Both the position numbers and the translations under genes were made by a program. 64,000 bases of DNA from Platynereis dumerilii (Eukaryota > Annelida > Polychaeta > Phyllodocida > Nereididae), in the NCBI GenBank assembly GCA_026936325.1, contig JAPTHN010000038.1, positions 4,024,452-4,088,451 on the forward strand, written 5' to 3'. The first letter of the stretch is position 1, and each line of letters starts with the position of its first letter. The notes beneath the pieces are model-generated. The model was given only the letters and a program-made list of their open reading frames with translations. It did no database searches and had not been told where the DNA came from. Positions 50,334 through 60,700 of the stretch are shown here, in pieces.

Positions 50334-50575
50334 GGTTATTCACCACGGGAGAGGGAATATGTGATTTAGCACCCGAGGCCTTTAGGCCGAGGTGTGATAA
50401 ACACATATTCCTGATCCCTTGTGAATAACCGGCTTATACCATGAGACAAACACTCAAACAGTCAAACATGAGAGGATAACAGGACAACAAAGAATATGGG
50501 AATTATTCCCCTGAAATACTGTAATGTGATTGGCTGACAGAGGTGTCTAATGGTATAATGTGAAAAATTGTTGTG
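50334..50575 (-). repeat. Dispersed palindromic repeat, copy 2
   Basis: Inverted relative to the copy at 37370-37645. The palindrome here (50334-50430) is nearly perfect. GGTTATTCACCACGGGAGAG, GGAATATGTG and CACCCGAGGCC are mirrored by GGCCGAGGTG, CACATATTCC and GTGAATAACC around a TTTA centre. The flank TTCCCATATTCTTTGTTGTC and GTCAGCCAATCACA also match copy 1. It abuts the 3' end of the LINE fragment, but copy 1 has no LINE beside it, so it is probably an independent element. Confidence 0.75.
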
Positions 50576-51660
50576 TAATATGTTTTACAGAAATGCTTGA
50601 TTGAAATAATAAGTTTTTAAGTCTTGCTTTAAAAATGTCAATTGTAGCACAGTTTCTTATTAAGAATGGCATATCATTCCATGTCTTTGGACCTGCGTAT
50701 TTGAAAGACCTCGTGCCATATGTCTTTGTTTGTGTTCTTGATATCTGCATGCAGAAGCAGATTGTCTGCCTATGACCGCAGAGTTCTTAGTCGTTCTTGT
50801 CGAACCAAAAGTTCCCTCAAGTAACCAGGTGCGCTTCCATCCATACATTTATAGACAAGCAGGCACAATTTGTATTTGATGCGATATTTGACAGGCAACC
50901 AGTGGAGTTTTTTAAGTATCCCTGAAATGCTGTCTCTTCGGGATGCTCCCACTATTTACCTGGCTGCTGCATTTTGTAGCCTCTGTAGTTTCTTTATGCT
51001 CGTCTCAGGAAGCCTGAATAACATGGCATTGCCATAATCAATATGGCAGGTGACAAAGGAGTGAATCACGTCATCAAATGTGTTTGTGTCAAAATAATTC
51101 CTAATTTGCTTCAGCTTGTACAGTTGATGGAAACCCGGCTGACACTAGTGATATGGTCCTTCATTGTCATTTGTTCATCGAATATCATTCCCAAATTTCT
51201 CACTTTCTTGGCTGGTCCAATAACTGAATGTCCAACAGTGATGGCAATATCATGAACTTTCTTGTGTTGATAAGGACTGTCAATAATCATAAACTCCGTC
51301 TTGCTGTCATTAATTTTCAATTTGTGCTGTACCATCCTCTCCCTTACTGCTTTGATGTTGTCATTCATTCTTTGAATTGATTGTTCCTCCTCGATCCTGT
51401 CTGAGCATGGTTTGAATGTTGTGTACAGTTGGTTGTCATCAGCATATCCACCAACTTTAATTGAAAAACTCTTGATGACCTCATACAAAGATGACAAGTA
51501 GGACAGGAAAGTTACAGGTCCAGCACAGCTGCCCTGAGGAACACCACAACAGAGCTCAAATTCTTTTGATTTTACTTCATCAATGACAACACGCTGCTTT
51601 CTGTTTCTTAAATAAGAATTAAACCAATCAGCCACAGATCCAGTTATATTAAACTTGTGT
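50570..51660 (-). mobile_element. 5'-truncated LINE fragment (CR1/L2-like reverse transcriptase)
   Basis: The longest frame (51111-51635) encodes the second half of a non-LTR reverse transcriptase. GVPQGSCAGPVTF is the fingers/palm motif and GGYADDNQLYTTF carries the catalytic DD, followed by the KLKINDSKTEFM and VRNLGMIFD motifs. Downstream pieces in other frames carry LKKLHWLPVKYRIKYKL and APGYLRELL (50770-50952), and SFKYAGPKTWNDMPFL with FKARLKNLLF (50547-50750). These are the C-terminal motifs of CR1/L2-type elements. There is at least one frame change between each pair of pieces, and the endonuclease and first half of the RT are missing. It is a dead, 5'-truncated copy. Confidence 0.85.
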
Positions 51661-51899
51661 TCAAAGATTTTGATTCAGTTTTATCAGAACTATATAATGT
51701 GAACATAATTGAGGGTTCTGTTATTTCTGCATCATAGTCAAAATTCGATAAGATATGTGTCAATGATACATTGCAACAATACATCATATCTTCCATCGCA
51801 AATTAAAGATAATCTGCATCTTACTATAAATCTGCTTCATGAAATATGTAACCTTAAGCTGGCCTTAGCTCTGTTGGTGAAATCGAGAACCAAGGGCTA

Positions 51900-52450
51900 C
51901 AGTTGTGTTTGAAAGTTTCTGAACCCCTGGCACTTCTTACCTTATTTGTGCACAGCTCTCAAACAAATGCAGGAATAATTTTTAAATTGGGTTAATAATA
52001 CAACTGAACATCATCTTTTTTATGTAAACATATATTCATAGCAAATAATGACATTTAAATATGATTTTATGATGAAAGTCTCTAAAACTGCATGTTCAAA
52101 AGTTTCTGAACCCTTCTGAAATGTGTACAATCAACAATTTGTATGGCCCCCTTTTTCCAAAATAAATGCTTCCAAACACTTCTTATGGCCATGGACTACC
52201 AATTGGCAGATTTTCTGTGGGATTTTTGACCATTTTTTAACCCTCGTAAGCTGGTTCAATGCTTTCAGAAAGAGTCTCCTTGTATATAATAGCACACAAC
52301 ATTCATCACTGAGGTCACAAGTTACTGGACGACAAATTGGCAGACCATTTCAATGCGTTGGACACAAACAGCTGAGAGCAAGAACTCTGCATTCAACTGT
52401 AAGTTCAGCACTTGTCTCAAATGTGTGGGAGTGGGAGTGAGAGGCGTTAT
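51900..52450 (+). mobile_element. One end of a Tc1-like element
   Basis: After a TA (51898-51899) comes CAGTTGTGTTTGAAAGTTTC followed by TGAACCC. A related ATGTTCAAAAGTTTCTGAAC lies near 52093, followed by CCC. Two direct repeats about 190 bases apart in one end are the IR/DR layout of Tc1-like transposons. No matching right end or transposase is seen within the next kilobase, so the rest has been lost. The inner limit is arbitrary. Confidence 0.5.
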
Positions 52451-53859
52451 GCCAGTCCAGGCGGTTTATTAGTTTCACCATTAAACTTAATTGCTCAGCA
52501 ATATTCTCACCAATTAGCAACCTGTAATTTAATATGGCATGTCTGATAATCATCTGCAAAAGTGTCTACTTCAACAATTATTCTACCCACGGGTTGTAAT
52601 TAAGGAACAATAGTTCAATATAAAGTTCCTGATATCATTGCAACTGAATGAATACCAGTTCTACAAAGTACATGCAAGTCAGAATTACTTCAGTGCATTT
52701 TATGTGCATAATGAAAACATTACTATCTAACAGTTTCTTTTATTATAACTTCATGAATAAATATAGTTCTGGGGAAAAAACTCATTTGTTGCCTGAACCA
52801 GATATCAACTGTTTTTGTTATTTTCTTGGGCAATGTTGTCCTTTATATTCCTGCCTGAGACTATTTTCTCTCTGATTGGTTTATAACGTCCATCAACTCT
52901 GGTTAAAATTTTGTAATACAAAGAGTCGATGCACCATCACTCGAATGACCATTAATAAAATAAATTCAGAACACTGCTACTTCTGCAGTCAAGGACAAGA
53001 GCACTTTCATTGCTACTTTGAGTACTTTTCAATCTGCTCATTGAGTAGTTGGTCATTCTCCTAGAAACATGAACAATGCATCATCTCGAAAGCTGAAAAA
53101 TCTAGTCCAAATCAGTGAGAAAAAAAAACATCCTCCCTCGCTACAAGTGGTCCTTCATGAGTTGAAATTCAACATTTTGGAAAATTAAAAATCCAAATTG
53201 GATGTATAAAAATCAGTACTAACTTTCAACCCTGTTACTGATCATTAACCTTGTTAGTACCGGATGTGCTCTTGGTAAAAGGGTTGAAGATAACATGGTT
53301 GAGTTTTTCATTTATTAATGCGCTATTAATAAATTGTCTGGGGCAAAATTGAAAATTAATTTTCAAATGGCTGTGTTTATCGCATTGAAGGTGTGGGGCA
53401 AAACATGAAGAGACATGGTGTGGCAGCCTTGCTTTATTGTGTCACTGTGCATCACACATTTTTGTTTTGCATTGGGACCAATGCCACAAGTTGGTAAAAT
53501 TTGGGATTTCTGGTGAAATTCGCCTAAAAGTCAATAATCACTGACATGCTTCCTATGTGTTATTAGATTCCAAATCCAAAAATTTGAGGTTGTATATGCG
53601 TTTTTGTGACGTCTATGTCACATCATGCTAGTAAATTTAAACATGAATGTGAAGAAAATACTAACTTAAAATGCAGTTTATTCAAAACGAAACTTTGTTT
53701 CTTCAAATACGTCTGCAGCAAAGACTTTTTAAGATATCAATATGAAACTTGCACATGTTTTGTTGAATAATATTCTTAAAACAAACAAAAAACAGATTTT
53801 TCATTATTTGCCTTCTCATACCTTCTATGGTGTAATTAGCAGGTAATGCCGAAAGCAAG
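52451..53859. other. Non-coding stretch, nothing recognised
   Basis: AT-rich sequence with short meaningless frames. No repeat, exon or RNA gene can be supported. Confidence 0.5.
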
Positions 53860-54495
53860 CTTTGCACTTTTTGTCAGCCATAAACACAGGGCCATTATAC
53901 CATGATAGGTTTGACTAAAAACCATCTTGTATATACCAATGGAAAGCTAAGCTCAAGTGTAACAACACGATATCAAACAAGTGAAAATTCCAGCAAAGAG
54001 TCTTTATCACAAAACATTTGAACAAGACATGTCTGAACATACATTTTTACAAAGTGTAAGAGTGCCACATTTGTTGTCAGTGACAAAGATAGGCCACTAA
54101 TACCATGATAGGTTACATGTGCAACAGTGTTCTATAGACCGATAGAAACCTGGGCTCATGAGCAACAAAATTATATAAGAAAAGGTAACTTTCCGCCCAC
54201 TAGCCTCCATCAAGAGGCGTGTAAAGAAGAAAGGTCCTCATAAATATTACAAAATGTGAGAGCGTCGCATTTTTTGTCAGTCTCAAAGATAGGGCTCTAA
54301 TGCCATTATGGGTTGGACTTTCTACCCTATTCTATACATTAATACAATGCCAGGCTCATGAGCATGACAATGATACCAAGAATACAAGCATTCCAGCAAC
54401 AAGCCTTCGTCAGGAAGTACCCGAACAAGAGAAGTCCCACAGAATGTTTGCAGAATATAAGAGCGTCGCGCTGTTGTCAGTCTTACTCAAGCCAT
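53860..54495 (+). repeat. Diverged tandem array, period about 200 bp
   Basis: Copies begin near 53863, 54062 and 54262, with a partial fourth near 54464. Shared landmarks are a TTTGTTGTCAG/TTTTTGTCAG start, AAAGATAGG or ACACAGGGCC, CCATGATAGGTT, CTATA(C/G)A, AGCTCA(T/A)GAGCAA and a TCCAGCAA/CTTCGTCA end. The copies differ at many positions, so the array is old. It is non-coding and its function is unknown. Confidence 0.7.
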
Positions 54496-55069
54496 CACAG
54501 TTTCTGGCACAACAGCCTTAGCCACTTTAAATGATACATTCCTGACAGACAAGGTTGTGAGCAATGCATTGGTATATCAAATTTTCCAAAAATGTTTCGA
54601 TCAATGGTTTATCTGTGGCATCAAAAATCACATTGCACTTTTAAGCTTCACCCGGGACACACCAACTGAGGGTTACAAAAGGTGTATTAAAAAAATATAG
54701 AAACATCCAATTGTCATTTTTCTGGATTCACAAGATGCCCACTTAATCAGGGAACAGTAATGCATTGCAATTTTGATCCTAAATCCATCCCTTTTCTTGT
54801 ATTTGAAAGTTGTATGAAGAAATTTTACATGCAGTGTCCCGGCGGGACACCAAACATTTCCCTAACTGCAATCATGTATCACTCATTATCTCAAGACCAG
54901 TGACATACCGATGCAACTGCTGCTATTTAAATCAAAGAAGATATTTTTGTCTATCATTCGATCCATAATACTGGCATATATTCCTTTATGGGGCTGAGTT
55001 ATGACCTAAAATGTTAGTGCATATTGGCCCAAAACTGAAATTTTACCAACTCACGGCACTGGACCATTG
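54496..55069. other. Non-coding stretch, nothing recognised
   Basis: Two CGGGACAC words (about 54653 and 54842) are the only pattern I noticed. Confidence 0.45.
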
Positions 55070-55250
55070 TTGTTTCTGTTTTGCATTGATGTTTATTTTT
55101 AATATTGCTGTTTCGCATTGTTTTTTTTTTGTTTTGTTTTTATTGTTGGCATTATTTTACTACGTTGTTTTGCACTGTTGTTTGCATTGTTATTTTGCCT
55201 TGCTGTTCAGCATTATGTTTCTGCACTGTTGTTTTGCAATGTTGCAGAAC
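55070..55250 (+). repeat. Low-complexity tract of TGTTTTGCA-like words
   Basis: About 180 bases dominated by TTGTTTTGCA(C/T)TG variants and T runs, for example GTTGTTTTGCACTGTTGTTT near 55160. It looks like a degenerate short tandem repeat. The hydrophobic frames through it are artefacts of T-rich codons. Confidence 0.7.
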
Positions 55251-56508
55251 TTGGGAAGCAACGAGTCAGACTGGATCTATATTGTCAAATCAGTGAGTAT
55301 GCTTTCAGTAACCTGAGGAGCTGCTGCTGAAATATTCAACACATCCATCATGATGCCATGGACAGATTACAATCTATGAAATCCATGATATTCCATGCAC
55401 TTTTGAGTCTGCATCTTAATAACTCCGTCATTCGATATTCATATGCAATGCGGTGGAAAGGGAGAGGAAATAATTGATTTCAAAACATGTAAAGCTTTTG
55501 AAATATCATAACACCTCCAGGCTCTATATTGCAGCAGAGCAATGACCCAGTGCCTTTCTTAATATATTTGCAGGACATTTCTTTCTGTTTTACTGCATTT
55601 TTTTAATGAAAAATGCATTACCTTTGCTGAAGGGTATAGCTCTACTGCATTCACTCAAGCAAAAGCAAAATGCATCCAAAACTGTTGATTCTCAGCATTA
55701 CTAAAATGAAAGGGTGTCCAACGAGCATGAGGACCTCATAAACATCAAAGAATATTATGTAGTATAAGGTAAGACATAATTGATTTTAGCTTCTTGCCAG
55801 ACTGACCCAATATATTTCCGTCAACGGAAGAAAAAAGAAGCTTACATGTATGAGTAGTTCACGTTTTTATTTAATTATGACACTATTAATACAAAGATAC
55901 AATACAAAAGAGATTACAACTCTTCTTTTCTAAGCCTACTGACTAGAACTAAGTAGTTCGAAAATTAGCACTAGGATCAATTTCAATGATAAAATGGCAG
56001 CTTGGTTTTCTTTTGATTTATGTGTTGTTTTATTGCACAGTTGCTAGTTATTCAGCCAATTGAAATATGAATAGTTCAAAAACATTTTGTCAGTTATATA
56101 CAGGGACGGACGCAGGGGGGATGGGGGGGGGATGCAACCTTCCCCCCCCCCCACCAGACCAAAATTTTAATATTTTAACATGTTCATTTTATCAGCGCGC
56201 AGTCGTGTTATGTCGAGAGCTATGCATTTCGTGACGCAATTGCCCGATAGACCCCAACCGGAATTTTCTGGATCCCTCCCCCCTGGTTATATATTTTTAT
56301 TAAAACTGTAATATTGTTACTTTCTTGCATTGCCATTGCCTTTGATTTATTGTCGATTTCTTCTTTTATAAAATTCTTTAAAACTCGTACAATCCCTCAC
56401 GATGCATGTCTTTTAAAAATAATCATAAGGTTCACATTTAGTATATATGACAATGCCGCAATGATTTAAGAGCATTTTAAATACATTTGGAACTGATAAA
56501 TAACAGTA
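55251..56508. other. Non-coding stretch with a G/C homopolymer knot
   Basis: Mostly featureless AT-rich sequence. At 56107-56155 a G run (GGGGGGATGGGGGGGGG) is followed by a C run, which could fold back on itself or form a G-quadruplex. No gene is seen. Confidence 0.5.
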
Positions 56509-56697
56509 CACTGTAAAAAATTTCAGACAAAATTGGTTTTTTAGATTCAAAATGGTTTTTTGAAAAACCAAATTTCAATGCAAAAAACCAACATGTACTT
56601 TTTTTAAAATCCTTGTTGGTTTTGCATTGAAATTTGGTTTTTCAAAAAGCCATTTTGAATCTAAAAAACCACTTTTGTCCCGACATTTTTTAGAGTG
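56509..56697. mobile_element. 189-bp hairpin MITE flanked by TA
   Basis: TA flanks both ends. CACTGTAAAAAATTTC at the left and CATTTTTTAGAGTG at the right are imperfect inverted termini. The interior is a near-perfect palindrome, with GGTTTTTTAGATTCAAAATG paired with CATTTTGAATCTAAAAAACC, and GAAATTTGG-type arms around TTTTTAAAATCC. The CACTSTAAA terminus resembles that of the element at 43595, which hints at a shared transposase. Confidence 0.85.
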
Positions 56698-56699
56698 TA

Positions 56700-57043
56700 G
56701 ATACAGCACAGCAATATTCCTTATTACGAAATGACAACTCAGATTGGTCCTGCCCTATGGTTGTACACCCCGGCAACAACTCTGTGTTGTTTTCTCATCA
56801 TTCTTCGTTGGCTGCTAGATTTGACGAGATCTTGGTAAGTGTCCTGACTGTGTGACCTCCAGTTGACCTTTGACCGGAACGACATCTGCAAATCTTCCCA
56901 GCTAGGAAATGGAGTCTCCTGAAGAGAACAAACAAAGCCATTGTGTCAATGATTGTGATGGTTGACCTTTCCACGTGCCTATTATCACTCCTAATGTACG
57001 ATGAATGGCTGCGCTCCTGGAGCCTTTCTCATAGACTGCCATA
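56700..57043. other. Short non-coding flank of the LTR element
   Basis: Somewhat less AT-rich than the neighbouring sequence. No repeat or exon can be supported. Confidence 0.4.
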
Positions 57044-57048
57044 GTGTG
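57044..57048. repeat. Target site duplication of LTR element, left
   Basis: GTGTG directly precedes the left LTR and is repeated at 62560-62564, directly after the right LTR. A 5-bp duplication is usual for Ty3/gypsy integration. Confidence 0.9.
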
Positions 57049-57227
57049 TGTTGTGTACTCAGCTCGCTTACTTGAAGCGATGGAGCCGGATATTAAGATA
57101 ATGTACAAGATGAAGACAGACGCCATGCGTGGTGGAACGTGATCATGTGATCATAATTTATTAGGCATGACTAAACAACGTGACGTCATGGCCTACAGAC
57201 TAAAGCGCATGACTTCAATACATAACA
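57049..57227 (-). repeat. 3' LTR
   Basis: 179 bp, identical to the right-hand LTR. Its inner edge abuts the purine tract. Confidence 0.95.
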
Positions 57228-57239
57228 TCTCCTTTTCTT
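57228..57239 (-). other. Polypurine tract
   Basis: AAGAAAAGGAGA on the element's strand, directly before the TGTTATG that opens the 3' LTR. This is the expected position of the plus-strand primer. Confidence 0.8.
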
Positions 57240-57552
57240 AGAAAAATAAAATTTGTATCGTTACATTACATCTCCTTTGTCAAAAATAAAATTTCATCAA
57301 AATCACATTGAAATTTTGAAAAGTGTCCATGAGTTTGAAAATACAGAAAAATTTTACAGACAGTATAAAATTGTAAAAGTTTAGAACATTAGTCTAAATC
57401 TGCGAGTACAATCTCGAACAACTTACACACTAAATGATCTAGCGAACATGAAAACTAGATACAAGAACATCGCTAACCAATTCAGATTAGGCTAACACAA
57501 AAGCAAGAACAATTGCTAACTTTCGAACAGTAACATCATGTCTCTAAACAGT

Positions 57553-57762
57553 TTAAGACATATCAAAATCTCTGAACAAGCTATTAGGCTTAACCATTCT
57601 ACCAGACCTAGTTGTAGTGAGGGGTCTATTGGGGGTATGGACATTACTAGGCGATCGTAGTGGGGGTAAGGGAGGGGGTTGACGAGGGGTTGGAAGACGA
57701 GGGGTTGGAAGACGAGGGAGTGCAGCAGCTGGAAGGGGTGGAGGGTTTTGCTGCGGTAGCAT
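57553..57762 (-). other. Short proline-rich frame after gag-pol
   Basis: A short frame after the end of the long gag-pol frame is rich in Pro, with PPPLPAAALP and a repeated RLPTPR motif. The DNA repeats GACGAGGGGTTGGAAGACGA. I assign no function, and it may not be translated. Confidence 0.3.
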
Positions 57763-57771
57763 GTCCTCAAA

Positions 57772-60700
57772 TTAGTCCCAGATGTCTTCTCTGTAGATGT
57801 TATCTTCTCGGGTCTTAAGCAGATCTCTTCGATTGCGTCTCTTTAGTCTTCCTTCGGTAGTCTTGACAAGGTAGGAACGATCATCAAGACTGGGGGTTTC
57901 ATTTCGGGGCATCAACTGAGCTGGTTCCCAAACTTTAGCTCGTTGGTCTCTGATACGAACTGTATCTCCATCATTAAGTTTCGGCAAGTCTCTTGATCCT
58001 TTGTCATAGTAAGACTTAGCTACTTGGCGTTTCTCATTCATGTGGTCTTGCACAACATTTGGATCGAGAGTATTAGGCTTCAGCAAGTTCTGGTTTGTGG
58101 GAATCTTGGTTCTTGTTCTGCGTCCCATTAATCTTTGTGCGGGTGAACCAATCTCACTGCTTCTGGGTGTGTTGCGGATGTTGAGAAGAGCTAATGTTAG
58201 ATCTCTGTTGTCTTCTTTGCACTTCATGATCATATTTTCCACAATTCCAACGGCTTTCTCTACCAGACCGTTTGTCTGTGAATGATAAGGCGACATAGTA
58301 ATGTGCTCAAAGTCAAAATCTTCTGAGAACTTCTTGTATTTGTATCCATTGAAAGGTGGACCATTGTCAGATATGACCTTGTTTGGAATTCCATGGCAGG
58401 CAAAGATTTTCTTTGTCTCCTTAATAACAGTCTCTGCTGTAGCATCTGGTGCTAAGACGGCAAACTCAAACCATTCCGAATAATAGTCAACTAAGATGAG
58501 GAATTTCCGACCAGCACAACTAAATAGGTCGGTGGCGATCATGGACCACGGTTCCGAAGGTACTTCGGAAGGAATCATAGGTTCCTTACTTTGGTAGTTC
58601 CTGTGGCGTTGACAAGGGCTACACTTGGATATCATGTCTTCTATTTGGCTGTTTATCCCAGGCCAGTAGATCAAATCCTTGGCAAGCTGTTTGGTCTTCA
58701 CCATTCCTTGGTGTGATTCGTGCAAGATACGCAGTATCTCTTGCTGTAGACTTGAAGGTACGACAACACGTTCAGCTCGTAGGACCACATCATCAATGAC
58801 ATTCATTTCTTCTTTGAAGTCCCAATATGGTCTGATAAGTGGGTCAACTTCTTTCTTCGTATCGGGCCAGCTTGTGTTAATCACTGTCTTTAACATCTTG
58901 AGAGCTTCATCTTTCTCTGTCTCTTCTACAATCTGTTTCAATCTGCGAGGGCTGAAGGAAGTGATACTTCGGACATTCATCAATAAAACATTAAATTCAG
59001 GCAATTCTGTGCGAGTTTCTTTCAGCGGACGTCTGCTTAAATTGTCAGGAACTGGAATTTCCTTTCCAGGCTTATGAATTAACTTGAAATCGTACTGTTG
59101 CAGGCGCATTCGCATCTTTTGCAAACGTAGGGGCACCAAGTGAAGGGGTTTATCCATGATTCGGATTAAAGGCAAATGATCAGTCTCTATAGTAACATCT
59201 GAACGTCCGTAAATGTAAGTGTGAAACTTGCGACAAGCAACCACAATTGCGAGCATTTCCTTTTCTATCTGACTATACGCATATTCTGCTTGCGTGAGAG
59301 ACTTCGATGCATATGCAACGGGACGACCTCCTTGCAGAAGTACCATGCCAAGTCCCAGTTGACTGGCATCACATGACACAGTAACAGGCTCATTCAAATT
59401 GTAGTATCGCAGTACAGGGGAAGAAGTCAGCTTGTGCTTCAATGTTGCGAAGGCATTCTCATGCACCGGGTCCCAATGGAACTGGAAATTTCTTTGGCTA
59501 CTCTCCTTGATGAGCTGTCTGAGAGGCTCTGTGATCATAGAAAGTTCAGGAATAAATTTCATCATGTAATTTACCATGCCCAACAGCGTGTGAACATGAT
59601 TAATCTCAGCAGGACGAGGCATCTCAACCACTGCCTTGATCTTGTCTTGTGACACCTTCACTCCATCTGGTGTCAATACTTGTCCAACATACTCTACTTC
59701 TCTCTGGGCGAGCTTGATTTTGGCCTTGTTTAATTTTAAGTTCTTGTCACGACATCTTTGGAGAACAGCATTTAATGTAGCATTGTGTTTCTCAAGGGTG
59801 GCACCATGAACTAAAATATCGTCCATCACAATTTCAACTCCAGGAATACCTGCGAAAAGTTCTGTCATGGCAAGTTGATAGATTTCGGGAGCACTGCAGA
59901 TCCCCATGGGTAACCTCTTGTAATAGAATCTGCCAAAGGGAGTGTTGAAGGCTGTTAACAAAGCACTTTGATCATCTAACTTGATCTGAAAGAATCCCTG
60001 ATTAGCGTCAAGCACAGTGAAATAAGTTGAACCATGTGTACGTGTGATAACATCTTCTACAGTCAAAATCGGGTGATACTCTCTGAGAAGGGCCTTGTTG
60101 AGATCCTTTGGGTCAATTGTGATACGAACATCGTTGCGATTCTTCTTGAGAACAGTGTGCAAACTACTGCACCACGGGGTAGGTGTCGCTACTGGCACCC
60201 TTTCGATAATGTTCAGTTTTTCACGAGAGTCAAGTTTTGCTTTCACTGCGTCACGGAGGGCAGCGGGAATGTTACGGGGGGGATGAGCAACAGGTTTCAC
60301 TGAGGGGTCATACTTAAGTGTACAAGTACCAGGAATGCAGCCTATTCCTACAGTCACATCAACATATTTGTCTAAGATTGCCTTTGTACTCTGAGGAACA
60401 TCATGTGAACGTTCGGTGCGATACACTCTTTTCACCAAACCTAGCGCTACGCTATCACTATCACTCAAAATTGAGGGACATTTACAATCAACCACTTCAA
60501 CTTTCATGAAATACACTGAATTGTTATTGCTGCGCACAGGCAAAGCAATTTGTCCTAAAGACTTAACAACCGAACCACCGAAACCATTGATTATGGTCTT
60601 ACTAGGCATCAACTGTGGTTTGACACGAAGGCTGTTGTATACACTGCGAGAAATTACTGAGACATCACCTTGTGTGTCTATTTTAAAGTGGATCTGATTC

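Noticed and set aside
55011-55330. Hydrophobic frames suggesting a membrane protein
   Set aside because: They are produced by the T-rich low-complexity tract.
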